Assembly: GCA_964484465.1 (NCBI GenBank)
Contig: CAZAFL010000005.1
Coordinates: 62,001 to 126,000 of the forward strand
Direction of reading: 5' to 3'
Source of the DNA: CAZAFL01 sp964484465
Lineage (GTDB): Bacteria > Bacteroidota > Ignavibacteria > UBA10030 > SZUA-254
Length of the DNA stretch: 64,000 nucleotides
Below the pieces are notes generated by a model. The model worked only from the letters and a program-made list of their open reading frames with translations. It was not told the DNA's origin and searched no databases. A program made the position numbers and the translations under genes. Every line of letters begins with the position of its first letter. The first letter of the stretch is position 1. This document shows positions 46,347 through 54,945 of the stretch, one piece after another.

Positions 46347-47666
46347 ATGAACATTAGTGTGGTAGGTACAGGTTATGTGGGGCTTGTCGTCGGTACATGT
46401 CTTGCGGAGACGGGCAATGATGTCATTTGTGTGGATGTTGATAAGAACAAGGTTCGTATGCTGCAAAAAGGGAAATCCCCCATCTACGAACCAGGGCTTG
46501 AGGAACTTCTCAGGAAAAACCTTCATGAGGGGCGGATATCATTTACAACGAAACTGGCTGATGCCGTCAGGAAGACCGAGATAATTTTTCTCGCTTTGCC
46601 CACGCCTCAATCTGAGGATGGGTCAGCGGATTTACGCCATGTTCTTGCAGTTGCAAAAGATATCGGGAAATATCTTAATGGGTATAAGGTTATTGTCAAC
46701 AAGAGCACGGTTCCCGTTGGCACTTCGATAAAAGTTCGGCAGGTTATTGGCAAATTCACTGCGCATAATTTCGATGTCGTTTCTAATCCCGAATTCTTAA
46801 AAGAGGGTGCGGCGATTAATGATTTCATGAAGCCCGACCGCATTGTCATCGGGTCGAGCAGTCAGGGTGCAGTACATATAATGCAGGAGGTGTATTCCCC
46901 ATTTGTGCGGACCGGAAACCCAGTTATCGTGACTGACGAACACAGCGCCGAACTTATTAAATATGCAGCCAATTCATTCTTGGCGACCAAGGTTTCTTTT
47001 ATGAACGAAATTGCTAATATCTGTGAGCGCGTCGGAGCCGATGTGGATATGGTCAGGAAGGGCATTGGGACGGATCCTCGTATTGGAAATCAATTCCTGT
47101 TTGCTGGTGTTGGTTATGGCGGATCATGTTTTCCCAAAGACGTAAGCGCCCTGGCAAAAACTTCCGAAGAGCATCATTACGATTTTAAGATTCTGAATGC
47201 TGTTCAGCAGGTTAATAAACACCAACGGAAAATGTTTGTTAAAAAAATTGTTGAGTATTTCAACGATAGGGTGAAAGGGAGATTGTTTGCGGTTTGGGGC
47301 CTTTCATTTAAGCCGAATACCAATGATATGCGTGAGGCGCCTTCTCTCACCATCATTGCCGAATTACTCAAACGCGGCGTGAAGATCCGGGCGTACGACC
47401 CGGTAGCAAACGAAGAGGCGAAGAAAAATTTTGGCAATACTATAAAATATTGTGTGAATAATTATGAAGCGGTAAAAGGAGCAGATGCTCTGGTCGTTAT
47501 CACAGAATGGAATGAATTCAGAAGGCCTGACATTGACAAGTTGAAATCTTTGATGAAGCGCCCGGTGATATTTGACGGGCGTAATATCTATAATCCCCAA
47601 GCGTTTATAGAAAAAGGCTTTACATATTTCGGCATTGGCCGGAAGGGATCTCATGCCGGCTCATAA
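46347..47666 (+). CDS. ugd: UDP-glucose 6-dehydrogenase
   Basis: 439 residues, complete three-domain enzyme. NAD loop VVGTGYVGLV; KSTVPVGT; NPEFLKEG; the helix with SAELIKYAANSFLA; the nucleophile Cys in GYGGSCFPKD; and the C-terminal UDP-binding region WGLSFKPNTNDMREAP. It oxidises UDP-glucose to UDP-glucuronate. The next gene, a UDP-glucuronate decarboxylase, overlaps by 14 bases, so glucose rather than GlcNAc is the likelier substrate. Confidence 0.93.
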   Translation: MNISVVGTGYVGLVVGTCLAETGNDVICVDVDKNKVRMLQKGKSPIYEPGLEELLRKNLHEGRISFTTKLADAVRKTEIIFLALPTPQSEDGSADLRHVLAVAKDIGKYLNGYKVIVNKSTVPVGTSIKVRQVIGKFTAHNFDVVSNPEFLKEGAAINDFMKPDRIVIGSSSQGAVHIMQEVYSPFVRTGNPVIVTDEHSAELIKYAANSFLATKVSFMNEIANICERVGADVDMVRKGIGTDPRIGNQFLFAGVGYGGSCFPKDVSALAKTSEEHHYDFKILNAVQQVNKHQRKMFVKKIVEYFNDRVKGRLFAVWGLSFKPNTNDMREAPSLTIIAELLKRGVKIRAYDPVANEEAKKNFGNTIKYCVNNYEAVKGADALVVITEWNEFRRPDIDKLKSLMKRPVIFDGRNIYNPQAFIEKGFTYFGIGRKGSHAGS

Positions 47667-48618
47667 AAGCGTCAGTGTCGTAACGGGCGGAGCTGGTTTC
47701 CTCGGTTCACATTTGTGTGACCGTCTCCTTGCAGAAGGACACGATATTATCTGTATTGATAACCTGATTACCGGTGACACTGCGAATATTGCACACCTGC
47801 TGGGCCAGGAGCGTTTTCGTTTTGTTCAACATGATGTTACCAATTATATCTTTATTGACGGTCCGGTTCATAACGTTCTTCATTTTGCCTCTCCCGCGAG
47901 TCCCATCGATTATTTGAAAGTTCCCATACAAACATTAAAGGTAGGTTCGCTCGGTACGCACAAGGCTTTGGGTCTTGCAAAGGCAAAAGGCGCAAGGTTT
48001 TTGCTGGCGTCAACGTCGGAAGTGTATGGTGACCCCCTCATCCACCCTCAGCCCGAATCATACTGGGGAAATGTTAATCCGATTGGGGTACGCGGAGTAT
48101 ATGATGAAGCGAAACGATTTTCCGAGGCGATGACAATGGCATATCACCGGTTCCATCATGTCGATACAAGGATTGCAAGGATTTTTAATACGTACGGACC
48201 ACGCATGCGGATTAACGACGGCAGAGCAATACCTGCGTTTCTTTCTCAGGCACTTCGCGGAGAGGATATTACAGTCTTCGGGGACGGCAAACAAACACGC
48301 AGCATATGTTATATCGATGACCTTATCGATGGAATCTACCGTTTGTTAGTATCCAATGTGAATGAGCCCGTTAACATCGGGAATCCGGATGAAATCCCAA
48401 TGCTGCAGTTGGCAAAGGAAATTCTGCTCCTTACCAGGAGCAAAAGTAGTATTATGTTCCGACCCCTGCCCGAGGACGACCCTAAAATACGTCAGCCGGA
48501 TGTTTCAAAAGCACGCACATTGCTCGGCTGGGAACCAAAAGTTTGTCGTGAAGAAGGGTTAAGGAAAACCTGTGATTATTTCCGTCTGAAAATTCCGTCA
48601 CATACTACATCAATATAG
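47653..48618 (+). CDS. uxs: UDP-glucuronate decarboxylase (UDP-xylose synthase)
   Basis: 321 residues from ATG 47653, which has GGAAGG seven bases before it; a TTG at 47635 would lie deeper in ugd. Extended short-chain dehydrogenase: TGGAGFLGSHL, HFASPASP, the serine in STSEVYGDP, YDEAKRF as the YxxxK pair, and ARIFNTYGPRM. The ASPASP and RIFNTYGPRM segments are characteristic of UXS/arnA-like decarboxylases. With Ugd it makes UDP-xylose (or a 4-keto intermediate) for the polysaccharide. Confidence 0.92.
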   Translation: MPAHKSVSVVTGGAGFLGSHLCDRLLAEGHDIICIDNLITGDTANIAHLLGQERFRFVQHDVTNYIFIDGPVHNVLHFASPASPIDYLKVPIQTLKVGSLGTHKALGLAKAKGARFLLASTSEVYGDPLIHPQPESYWGNVNPIGVRGVYDEAKRFSEAMTMAYHRFHHVDTRIARIFNTYGPRMRINDGRAIPAFLSQALRGEDITVFGDGKQTRSICYIDDLIDGIYRLLVSNVNEPVNIGNPDEIPMLQLAKEILLLTRSKSSIMFRPLPEDDPKIRQPDVSKARTLLGWEPKVCREEGLRKTCDYFRLKIPSHTTSI

Positions 48619-48629
48619 AGAACCAAGCA

Positions 48630-49565
48630 GTGTATCAATTTTTTTGCGGTTTTTTAATTGCACTCTTATGTTTGTCATCAACAACAAGAGCTGCATCAAA
48701 TAATGATACGCGTTATTTCAACGTTGGTGGAGTTCTTCCCGATTCCGGAGGTACTGATTCTACCCGTCATGAAATTCCGGATTCGACGATTAATTACAGC
48801 AGGCTTGGGATTGTCAGCGGAACATTGCTTGCATCGATGGTGGTTATCCATATCTATCAGCAGAATGGCTGGTGGAAAGATAACCGGGCCCCGTTTCATT
48901 TCCAAGAAGATTTAGTGTACGGATTGTCGGTTGATAAGATCGGCCATTTTTATGGTGCGTACCTTCTTGAATTTGTTATCAGCAAATGTGTCTCATGGGC
49001 AAATGTCTCCGATCAAAGCGCGTTATGGCTTGGTTCAGCAGGCGGATTGCTGTTCCAAACGTATGTTGAGGTTGAGGATGGTTTTTCCACCTGGGGATTT
49101 GACCGGGTTGATTTTGCCTCGGACGTCGCTGGTGCAGTATGGCCGATTGGACGCTACTATCTCCCATACCTGAGAAACCTTGACCTCAAACTGTGGTATC
49201 ATCCTTCGCCATTACTCGGAAACCCCGGGGGCAGTGGGTTTAAAGGGCAGAAGCATCTTATGATTGATGATTATGAGGGACAGACTTTCTGGTTCAGTGT
49301 AAAGGTACATAACATTCTGCCTCAATCGATTCAGTCATATTGGCCCGATTTTCTTTGTCTTGCGTTGGGATATGGTGCACGAGATATTGCGAAGCCTAAC
49401 CCCTACCGTGTTTATTATCTTGCACTGGATTATGATATGACAAAAATTATTCCTCCAGCTACATCATTTCTTAAAACACTCGGGGAGTCATTAAATTTTA
49501 TCCATCTCCCTTCACCGGCAGTGAGGATTTCACCGACCACGATATGGTACGGTCTTTATTTCTAA
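48630..49565 (+). CDS. DUF2279-like exported protein
   Basis: 311 residues from GTG 48630. A signal peptide (residues 1-~21, ending RAAS) precedes a hydrophobic helix at ~58-78. VDKIGHFYGAYLLEF is the hallmark I associate with DUF2279 (YfiM-like), and FDRVDFASDVAGAVWPIG another conserved segment. Likely an envelope protein. It lies 12 bases after uxs and 10 bases before the Wzi-like gene, so a role in capsule assembly is possible by context only. Confidence 0.7.
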   Translation: MYQFFCGFLIALLCLSSTTRAASNNDTRYFNVGGVLPDSGGTDSTRHEIPDSTINYSRLGIVSGTLLASMVVIHIYQQNGWWKDNRAPFHFQEDLVYGLSVDKIGHFYGAYLLEFVISKCVSWANVSDQSALWLGSAGGLLFQTYVEVEDGFSTWGFDRVDFASDVAGAVWPIGRYYLPYLRNLDLKLWYHPSPLLGNPGGSGFKGQKHLMIDDYEGQTFWFSVKVHNILPQSIQSYWPDFLCLALGYGARDIAKPNPYRVYYLALDYDMTKIIPPATSFLKTLGESLNFIHLPSPAVRISPTTIWYGLYF

Positions 49566-49574
49566 GATGACAAT

Positions 49575-51275
49575 ATGAAGAATTTCGTCAGTGGTAGTTT
49601 AGTTTTTATTTTTCTTGCCTTAATTCCGACGTGCTCCTACGCTCAGGTAGAAAATGTTCCGGTCAGTAATCCTGTATATCCTTTTTTGAAGAGGATGGAA
49701 TTGAAAGGTATCATCCTGCAATATCATGATGCCGTTTTGCCCATCTCAAGAAAAGAGGTTGCTGAATTCCTGGTGAAAATAAAGAAGAATGAGGATCAGC
49801 TTTCAACAGTTGAGCGTGATATGTTGAGTGATTTTCTTGTTGAATTCCACTATGACATTACTCATACAACCGATGGGTTCTTTTCGATGTTGGATTTTCC
49901 CGATTCAACTGTCGGAGCGACAATTAGTTCTCTATTTTCAGAGAAAGAAAAATTTCTCTATGCTTATAATGATACAAACGCAACCTTTTTCGTCGATGGT
50001 TTGCTGACACTCGATTATCGTAATCATTCGGGTGACACCTTGAATAAAACAAATGCGAAATTTGTACAATTTGGGGGCAGAATCCGAGGGACGGTTTACG
50101 ATAAATTCGGATATTACCTTCAGGGAACAAATGCACAGTATTGGGGAAGCCGTGAGCTTCTCGCCCTTGATCCGCAGATCAATCAGGCATACACACTCGG
50201 GATTTCAAATACCCAGAACTTCGATTTTGTAGAAGGATATGTCCGGTACGATGCCGGCATTCTTTCGCTGCAGGTTGGCCGGGAGAGGACGCTGTGGGGG
50301 TATGGTTACGGTGATAAATTAACCCTCTCTGATAACCCGCGCGTATTTGATTTTATCCGTGCCGACGCTCAGTACAAGTCGCTGAAATATACTTTTCTTC
50401 ATGGCTGGCTACTCGGCAAGAAGGCCAACCTTGAGTATGATACGGCAAATCATTTTATTGAACCGGTGGTCGCCGATAAGTATTTTGCTGCTCATCGGAT
50501 AGAGTTCTCCTTTCCTTCATTGTTCGACATCGGTTTTCAGGAAATGGCGATTTACAGCAACCGGTCTGTTGACCTCGCCTATCTCAACCCCGTCACGCTT
50601 ATGGAATCTGCACAGAGGTCGCGGGAAGAAAGGGATAATCTTTTTTGGGAATTCGATATACAAACCCATATCTGGAACGGATGGGAATTCCAGTCGAGTA
50701 TTGTTTTCGATGATATAAATTTTTCGACATGGGGGACCGATTCATGGCAAAACAGGTATGCGTATCAGGCGGGAATTATGATCGTGGACCCGCTCCATAT
50801 TACCAACTCTACGTTTGCGCTTGAGTACACGCGAATCGAGCCATATACGTTCTCTCATAACCGGTCACGGGATAACGATTACGGGAGCTTAGGCCGGTTT
50901 CTCGGTCATCATATCGGACCGAACGCCGACAGCTGGTATTTCAAGTGGGAACATGCATTTCATCACAAGCTTCGTGCCTCAGTAGACTTTGAGATACAGC
51001 GGGAAGGAAATAATGTGTACGATGCGTCCGGCAATTTAGTGAAGAACGTCGGTGGTGATTTTCTTCAGCCGCACCGTCCGGTCGATTCCGACCATCAGGA
51101 ATTTCTCGGCGGTGATTTCGTGAAAACATACAACAGCAAATTGCTTCTCACGTACGAACTCGTAAATGAAGTCTTTGTCGACTTTCATTATCAATATCAG
51201 CAACGAAAAGATGAAGGGATGAATACGACAACAACCAACCGTGACGCCGGTATAGAAATGCGTTTTGATTTTTGA
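49575..51275 (+). CDS. Wzi-like capsule assembly outer-membrane barrel
   Basis: 566 residues. Signal peptide ends near SYAQ (residue 24). The first mature segment (NPVYPFLKRMELKGI, then a PISRKEVAEFL helix) and the later barrel with LQVGRERTLWGYGYGDKL and FDFIRADAQYKSLKYTFLHG match the Caps_assemb_Wzi family. Ends in a C-terminal aromatic strand (MRFDF) as expected for a barrel inserted by BamA. Wzi binds or organises capsule at the cell surface. Last gene of the polysaccharide locus. Confidence 0.85.
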   Translation: MKNFVSGSLVFIFLALIPTCSYAQVENVPVSNPVYPFLKRMELKGIILQYHDAVLPISRKEVAEFLVKIKKNEDQLSTVERDMLSDFLVEFHYDITHTTDGFFSMLDFPDSTVGATISSLFSEKEKFLYAYNDTNATFFVDGLLTLDYRNHSGDTLNKTNAKFVQFGGRIRGTVYDKFGYYLQGTNAQYWGSRELLALDPQINQAYTLGISNTQNFDFVEGYVRYDAGILSLQVGRERTLWGYGYGDKLTLSDNPRVFDFIRADAQYKSLKYTFLHGWLLGKKANLEYDTANHFIEPVVADKYFAAHRIEFSFPSLFDIGFQEMAIYSNRSVDLAYLNPVTLMESAQRSREERDNLFWEFDIQTHIWNGWEFQSSIVFDDINFSTWGTDSWQNRYAYQAGIMIVDPLHITNSTFALEYTRIEPYTFSHNRSRDNDYGSLGRFLGHHIGPNADSWYFKWEHAFHHKLRASVDFEIQREGNNVYDASGNLVKNVGGDFLQPHRPVDSDHQEFLGGDFVKTYNSKLLLTYELVNEVFVDFHYQYQQRKDEGMNTTTTNRDAGIEMRFDF

Positions 51276-51320
51276 ATGCTTAGCATTGGGTAAGTGGTTT
51301 CCACCATTCCTTATCCCTTC

Positions 51321-51349
51321 TTGACTTTCAGGCAAGTATTTCCTAATTT
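51321..51349 (+). promoter_or_regulatory. Promoter of the peroxiredoxin genes
   Basis: TTGACT and TAATTT(TG) with a 17-base spacer, about 110 bases before the first peroxiredoxin ATG. The 182-base gap separates the polysaccharide locus from the following genes. Confidence 0.5.
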
Positions 51350-51457
51350 TGTCGTACAAACCTCTTACAAAATCAATTGAATCAACACATTCCGGAGCGT
51401 GACTCTTCCCGGAGGATGGTAAACATTTCAACATTGTTATCCTAAAGGAGACCTGGC

Positions 51458-51931
51458 ATGACACTTAAAGTCGGAGATAAAGCACCTGAATTTAAACTTA
51501 TCGATACCGAGCGCAAGGAACGAACACTCGGAGAATTCCTCGGCAAAAAAACCATACTTGCTTTTTTCCCGGGGGCATTCACCGGTGCATGCACAAAAGA
51601 GATGTGCACATTTCAGGATTCGTTGTCGAATCTGAATAGCATGAACGCACAGGTTGTCGGTATAAGTGTCGATTCACCATTCTCAAACAAGGGCTTTGCG
51701 GACGCAAACAGACTGACGTTTCCACTCTTGAGTGATTATACGCGATCAGTAAGCAGGCAATATACCGGCGTGTATGACGATTTTGCCGGGCTCAAAGGAT
51801 ATACCGCATCGAAACGCGCGGTGTTTGTGCTCGATAAAAATGGTGTCGTAAAATATGCATGGATTTCTGAAACAAATCCCGGTGCAGAACCTCCTTACGA
51901 TGAAGTGAACAAAGCAGTTGGATCGTTTTGA
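51458..51931 (+). CDS. Peroxiredoxin, AhpE/Tpx-like
   Basis: 157 residues, thioredoxin fold. Reduces hydrogen peroxide and organic peroxides. Peroxidatic Cys in PGAFTGACTKEMCTF near residue 45, with a second Cys five residues on in the same helix. VGISVDSPFSNKGFA and PLLSDYTRSVSRQY are typical. Start has AAAGGAG upstream. No other cysteine is present, so it is 1-Cys-like or uses the neighbouring helix Cys. Confidence 0.9.
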   Translation: MTLKVGDKAPEFKLIDTERKERTLGEFLGKKTILAFFPGAFTGACTKEMCTFQDSLSNLNSMNAQVVGISVDSPFSNKGFADANRLTFPLLSDYTRSVSRQYTGVYDDFAGLKGYTASKRAVFVLDKNGVVKYAWISETNPGAEPPYDEVNKAVGSF

Positions 51932-51981
51932 ATTCGATCCGGTCACGTATTTGCATGTGACAACCCGGGAATCGAATTTTA

Positions 51982-52440
51982 ATGCCGGATTTACACGCTG
52001 GTGATAAGGCCCCTGATTTTTCACTCCCTTCCACGGACGGCAGTGTTATCTCATTAAAAAGTCTGAGAGGGAGGAAGGTTGTGCTCTATTTCTATCCCAA
52101 GGATGATACTCCCGGTTGTACAAAGGAAGCCTGTTCGTTCACAGAGAACCTGGCGCTGGTCGGGAAAAAAGGGGCTGTAATCTTTGGCATCAGCGCGGAT
52201 TCGGTGAAATCGCACAAGAAATTTTCAGAGAAATATCATCTCGCATTTCCCTTATTGAGCGATGAGAATAAGGAAATGATACATTCCTATGGTGTCTGGA
52301 AACAGAAATCGTTTATGGGAAGAACGTATATGGGTATCGAACGGACAACATTCATCATTGATGAGAAGGGAACGATCACTCATATCTTCCCTAAAGTGAA
52401 GGTAGATGGTCACACAGAAGAAGTCTTAAAAGTTTTATAA
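51982..52440 (+). CDS. bcp: Peroxiredoxin Bcp/PrxQ
   Basis: 152 residues. YFYPKDDTPGCTKEACSFTEN carries the peroxidatic and resolving cysteines five residues apart, as in PrxQ/BCP. VFGISADSVKSHKKF and FPLLSDENKEMI follow. Thioredoxin-dependent peroxide reduction in the cytoplasm. It lies 50 bases after the other peroxiredoxin and probably shares its promoter. Confidence 0.95.
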   Translation: MPDLHAGDKAPDFSLPSTDGSVISLKSLRGRKVVLYFYPKDDTPGCTKEACSFTENLALVGKKGAVIFGISADSVKSHKKFSEKYHLAFPLLSDENKEMIHSYGVWKQKSFMGRTYMGIERTTFIIDEKGTITHIFPKVKVDGHTEEVLKVL

Positions 52441-52491
52441 CATGTTCAAATAAATTATTATACATCTTCCACTTTCATCAGAGGTAGGAAT

Positions 52492-53160
52492 ATGAACCTT
52501 GGTCAAAAACTTTTTGCTGAATTCATCGGAACGTTCGCTCTCATTTTCATTGGTGTCTCGGCAATTTGCGGTAATGCTGGATTAGTCGGTATAGCTCTTG
52601 CTCACGGTTTAACGATTGCCGTGATGGTTTCTGCAATGGGCCATATTTCTGGTGGCCATTTTAATCCTGCGGTCACAGTTGGTGCATTGGTCGGAGGTAA
52701 GATAAAAGCCGGCGATGCTGTTGCGTACATCATCGCCCAACTCTGCGGAGCTATTGCCGGCGCGCTCGTTGTGAAAGTAATTTTTTCACCTGCAACGTAC
52801 GAAGCTGTTATGCTCGGAACCCCGATGCTCGGCCAGGGTGTTAGCATGGTAAGCGGGATTACAATGGAATCAATATTAACGTTTTTTCTGGTTCTTATTG
52901 TTTACGGCACTGCTATCGACCATCGTGCACCGAAAATGGGAGGTCTATTTATAGGTTTAACGATTATCCTCGACATCCTCGCGGGCGGTCCTGTCAGCGG
53001 TGCTTCGATGAATCCAGCACGCACGTTCGGGCCTGCTTTGATCGGTGGTTACTGGGATAATCATATTGTGTACTGGATTGGGCCTCTGATCGGCGGCGCC
53101 CTCGCAGGGTTACTTTATAAGAATATTTTTGAGAAGCAGGGGCCGAGCTCTGGTTCATGA
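52492..53160 (+). CDS. Aquaporin (MIP family channel)
   Basis: 222 residues, six helices plus two half-helices. Both NPA boxes are intact: GGHFNPAVTVGA near residue 62 and GASMNPARTFGPAL near residue 176. The second is followed by Arg, and the pore-lining residues look AqpZ-like (water) rather than GlpF-like; glycerol transport is not excluded. A good GAGGTAGG ribosome site precedes the ATG. Inner-membrane water channel. Confidence 0.93.
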   Translation: MNLGQKLFAEFIGTFALIFIGVSAICGNAGLVGIALAHGLTIAVMVSAMGHISGGHFNPAVTVGALVGGKIKAGDAVAYIIAQLCGAIAGALVVKVIFSPATYEAVMLGTPMLGQGVSMVSGITMESILTFFLVLIVYGTAIDHRAPKMGGLFIGLTIILDILAGGPVSGASMNPARTFGPALIGGYWDNHIVYWIGPLIGGALAGLLYKNIFEKQGPSSGS

Positions 53161-53211
53161 TGATTCGCAGTGAGATATCAATCTTGATTTGAAATTACGT
53201 ATTGATGATGT

Positions 53212-53616
53212 ATGGTCTATTTAACGAGAAGAGAACACTTTTCCGCTTCGCACAGATTGTTCAACCCTAAATATTCCGACGAGAAAAATCTGGAAATTTA
53301 TGGTAAATGTGCATATACAAACGGTCATGGACACAACTACGAAATTGAAGTGACTGTCGCTGGTGAACCTTCTGGTGAGACAGGTATGATTATGGATTTG
53401 AAAAGACTTTCCGACCTTATCGAAACAGAAATTCTTACAAAAGTTGACCATAAACATCTCAACTTCGATGTCGATTTCCTCCAGGGAATTATACCGACGG
53501 CCGAGAATATTTCGATTGCTTTCTGGAATATTTTGTGCCCGAAAGTAACATCTGGGAAGTTATTTTCTGTGAAGGTGTTTGAAACTCCTGATAATTTTGC
53601 AGAATACCACGGATGA
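53212..53616 (+). CDS. 6-pyruvoyl-tetrahydropterin synthase-type enzyme
   Basis: 134 residues. Converts dihydroneopterin triphosphate to 6-pyruvoyl tetrahydropterin in the true PTPS branch; QueD homologues instead make carboxytetrahydropterin. Zinc histidines lie in FSASHRL and NGHGHNY, the catalytic Cys in GKCAYTNGHGH, the catalytic Asp/His in VDHKHLN, and the substrate Glu in VFETPDN. TGMIMDLKRL and the spacing C-x4-NGHGHNY look more like animal PTPS than QueD. It overlaps folE by four bases, supporting a pterin rather than queuosine role. Confidence 0.85.
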   Translation: MVYLTRREHFSASHRLFNPKYSDEKNLEIYGKCAYTNGHGHNYEIEVTVAGEPSGETGMIMDLKRLSDLIETEILTKVDHKHLNFDVDFLQGIIPTAENISIAFWNILCPKVTSGKLFSVKVFETPDNFAEYHG

Positions 53617-54200
53617 CCGAGGAACAGGACATGATGCAGACAGGACGACTTGAAGAAACGGTAAAAGAAATCATTAAGCTTATCGGGGAAAACCCAAAGC
53701 GGGAAGGATTAGTCCAAACTCCGCGCCGGGTTGCAAAAGCCTGGGAATTTCTTACCAGTGGTTATGCAAAAGACGTCAAACAAGTGTTAAACGGTGCGGT
53801 ATTTACAGAAAAATATGACGAGATGGTTATCGTCAAAGAAATTGATTTCTTCAGCCTCTGCGAACATCATATGCTACCGTTTTATGGCAAGGTTCATGTT
53901 GCCTATATACCGAACGGCAAAATCCTGGGACTCAGCAAAATCCCGCGAATCGTAGAAATCTTCAGCAGGCGGCTTCAGGTTCAGGAGCGGATGACACAAC
54001 AAATTGCGGATACCCTCTATGAAGTTCTGGAACCAGACGGCGTTGCTGTTGTCATTGAGGCGAAACACCTTTGTATGATGATGCGGGGGGTCGAAAAACA
54101 AAATTCGGTTGCAACCACGAGCGCAATGCTCGGCTCATTCCGTGAAGACGAGCGCACACGGAATGAATTTCTAAAGCTTATCAACAGCAAGCTTTCCTAA
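53613..54200 (+). CDS. folE: GTP cyclohydrolase I
   Basis: 195 residues. First step of folate and biopterin synthesis, GTP to dihydroneopterin triphosphate. Zinc ligands in SLCEHHMLPFYG (Cys and His) and HLCMMMRGV (Cys). Also TPRRVAKAW, GLSKIPRIVE and QERMTQQIA. Its ATG overlaps the stop of the PTPS-type gene and the next start is one base after its stop, giving a tight four-gene pterin operon. Confidence 0.97.
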   Translation: MTEEQDMMQTGRLEETVKEIIKLIGENPKREGLVQTPRRVAKAWEFLTSGYAKDVKQVLNGAVFTEKYDEMVIVKEIDFFSLCEHHMLPFYGKVHVAYIPNGKILGLSKIPRIVEIFSRRLQVQERMTQQIADTLYEVLEPDGVAVVIEAKHLCMMMRGVEKQNSVATTSAMLGSFREDERTRNEFLKLINSKLS

Positions 54201-54201
54201 C

Positions 54202-54945
54202 ATGGCGAGACGGCGGCGAGATTCCTCTATCCATCGTCCGGTAGTATGGGTTATGGGTGGATCACGGGGGATTGGCAGTGAAATTGCAAAACAATTCGCT
54301 ACAATCGGATGTGAAGTATGTGTTTCCGGCCGCAATGCAAAACACCTTAGAACAGTTGTTAATGAGATTACTGACCTCGGAGGTCGTGCCTATCATTTTC
54401 CCGCCGATGTGACAAAGCTGTCCTCAATACTTGCTGCCCATAATCGAATAGAAAAAACCCTTTGCCCGGTCAACGTATTAGTAAATTGTGCCGGCGTTAC
54501 TGTATTCAAAGAGTTCATGGAAACAACATTCGATGATATTCGCGCCATTATTGGGACAAATCTTGTGGGTCACATCCACTGCATCAAAACAGTTCTGCCG
54601 GGAATGGTGAAGCGCCGAAGTGGGTGGATATTCAACATTATCTCAAACGCAGCGACAAAGACCTTCCGGGCGTCTTCCGCGTACACAGCAACCAAGGCAG
54701 GCATGCTCGGATTCGGACGCGTACTCCGTGAAGAGATGCGCGAGTACAATGTGAAAATTATCAATGTTATCCCCGGAGCGACCGCAACAGAAATGTGGAG
54801 CCGAGCACAGCGCAAACGACATGGCAACCGCATGATGAGCGCAAAAAGTGTGGCCGAAGCCGTGCTCGCAGCGTACCAAATGCCGGATGATGTGGTTGTC
54901 GATGAAATGTTGATACGCCCAATCAGAGGTGACATTTCATCTTGA
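54202..54945 (+). CDS. Short-chain dehydrogenase 1 of the pterin operon
   Basis: 247 residues. Classical SDR: cofactor loop GGSRGIGSEIA, NCAG, catalytic Ser in IISNAA and YTATK as the YxxxK pair near residue 160. Arg in VSGRN after strand 2 suggests NADPH. A basic N-terminal extension (ARRRRDSS) precedes the fold. Position after folE makes a sepiapterin-reductase-like step plausible. SDR substrates cannot be read from motifs. Shares TTGA overlap with the next gene. Confidence 0.85.
   Translation: MARRRRDSSIHRPVVWVMGGSRGIGSEIAKQFATIGCEVCVSGRNAKHLRTVVNEITDLGGRAYHFPADVTKLSSILAAHNRIEKTLCPVNVLVNCAGVTVFKEFMETTFDDIRAIIGTNLVGHIHCIKTVLPGMVKRRSGWIFNIISNAATKTFRASSAYTATKAGMLGFGRVLREEMREYNVKIINVIPGATATEMWSRAQRKRHGNRMMSAKSVAEAVLAAYQMPDDVVVDEMLIRPIRGDISS

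Larger units (their letters stand above)
24199..51275 (+). other. Exopolysaccharide/capsule biosynthesis and export locus
   Basis: All genes lie on the plus strand with short gaps or overlaps. Export and assembly parts: SLBB protein, chain-length regulator, flippase, polymerase/ligase, initiating transferase, Wzi-like barrel. Sugar supply: aminotransferase, Gfo/Idh enzyme, acetyltransferase, Ugd, UXS. The layout fits a Wzx/Wzy-dependent pathway. A lutABC operon (43503-46276) is inserted and is functionally unrelated. The left border is the tRNA-Ser gene. The GT4-deacetylase fusion at 5829 may also belong to the pathway. Confidence 0.85.

Noticed and set aside
53212..53616. QueD (queuosine synthesis) assignment
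   Set aside because: Motif spacing and the coupling to folE and two SDRs fit a PTPS-type enzyme better, and no other queuosine gene is nearby. Not fully excluded.
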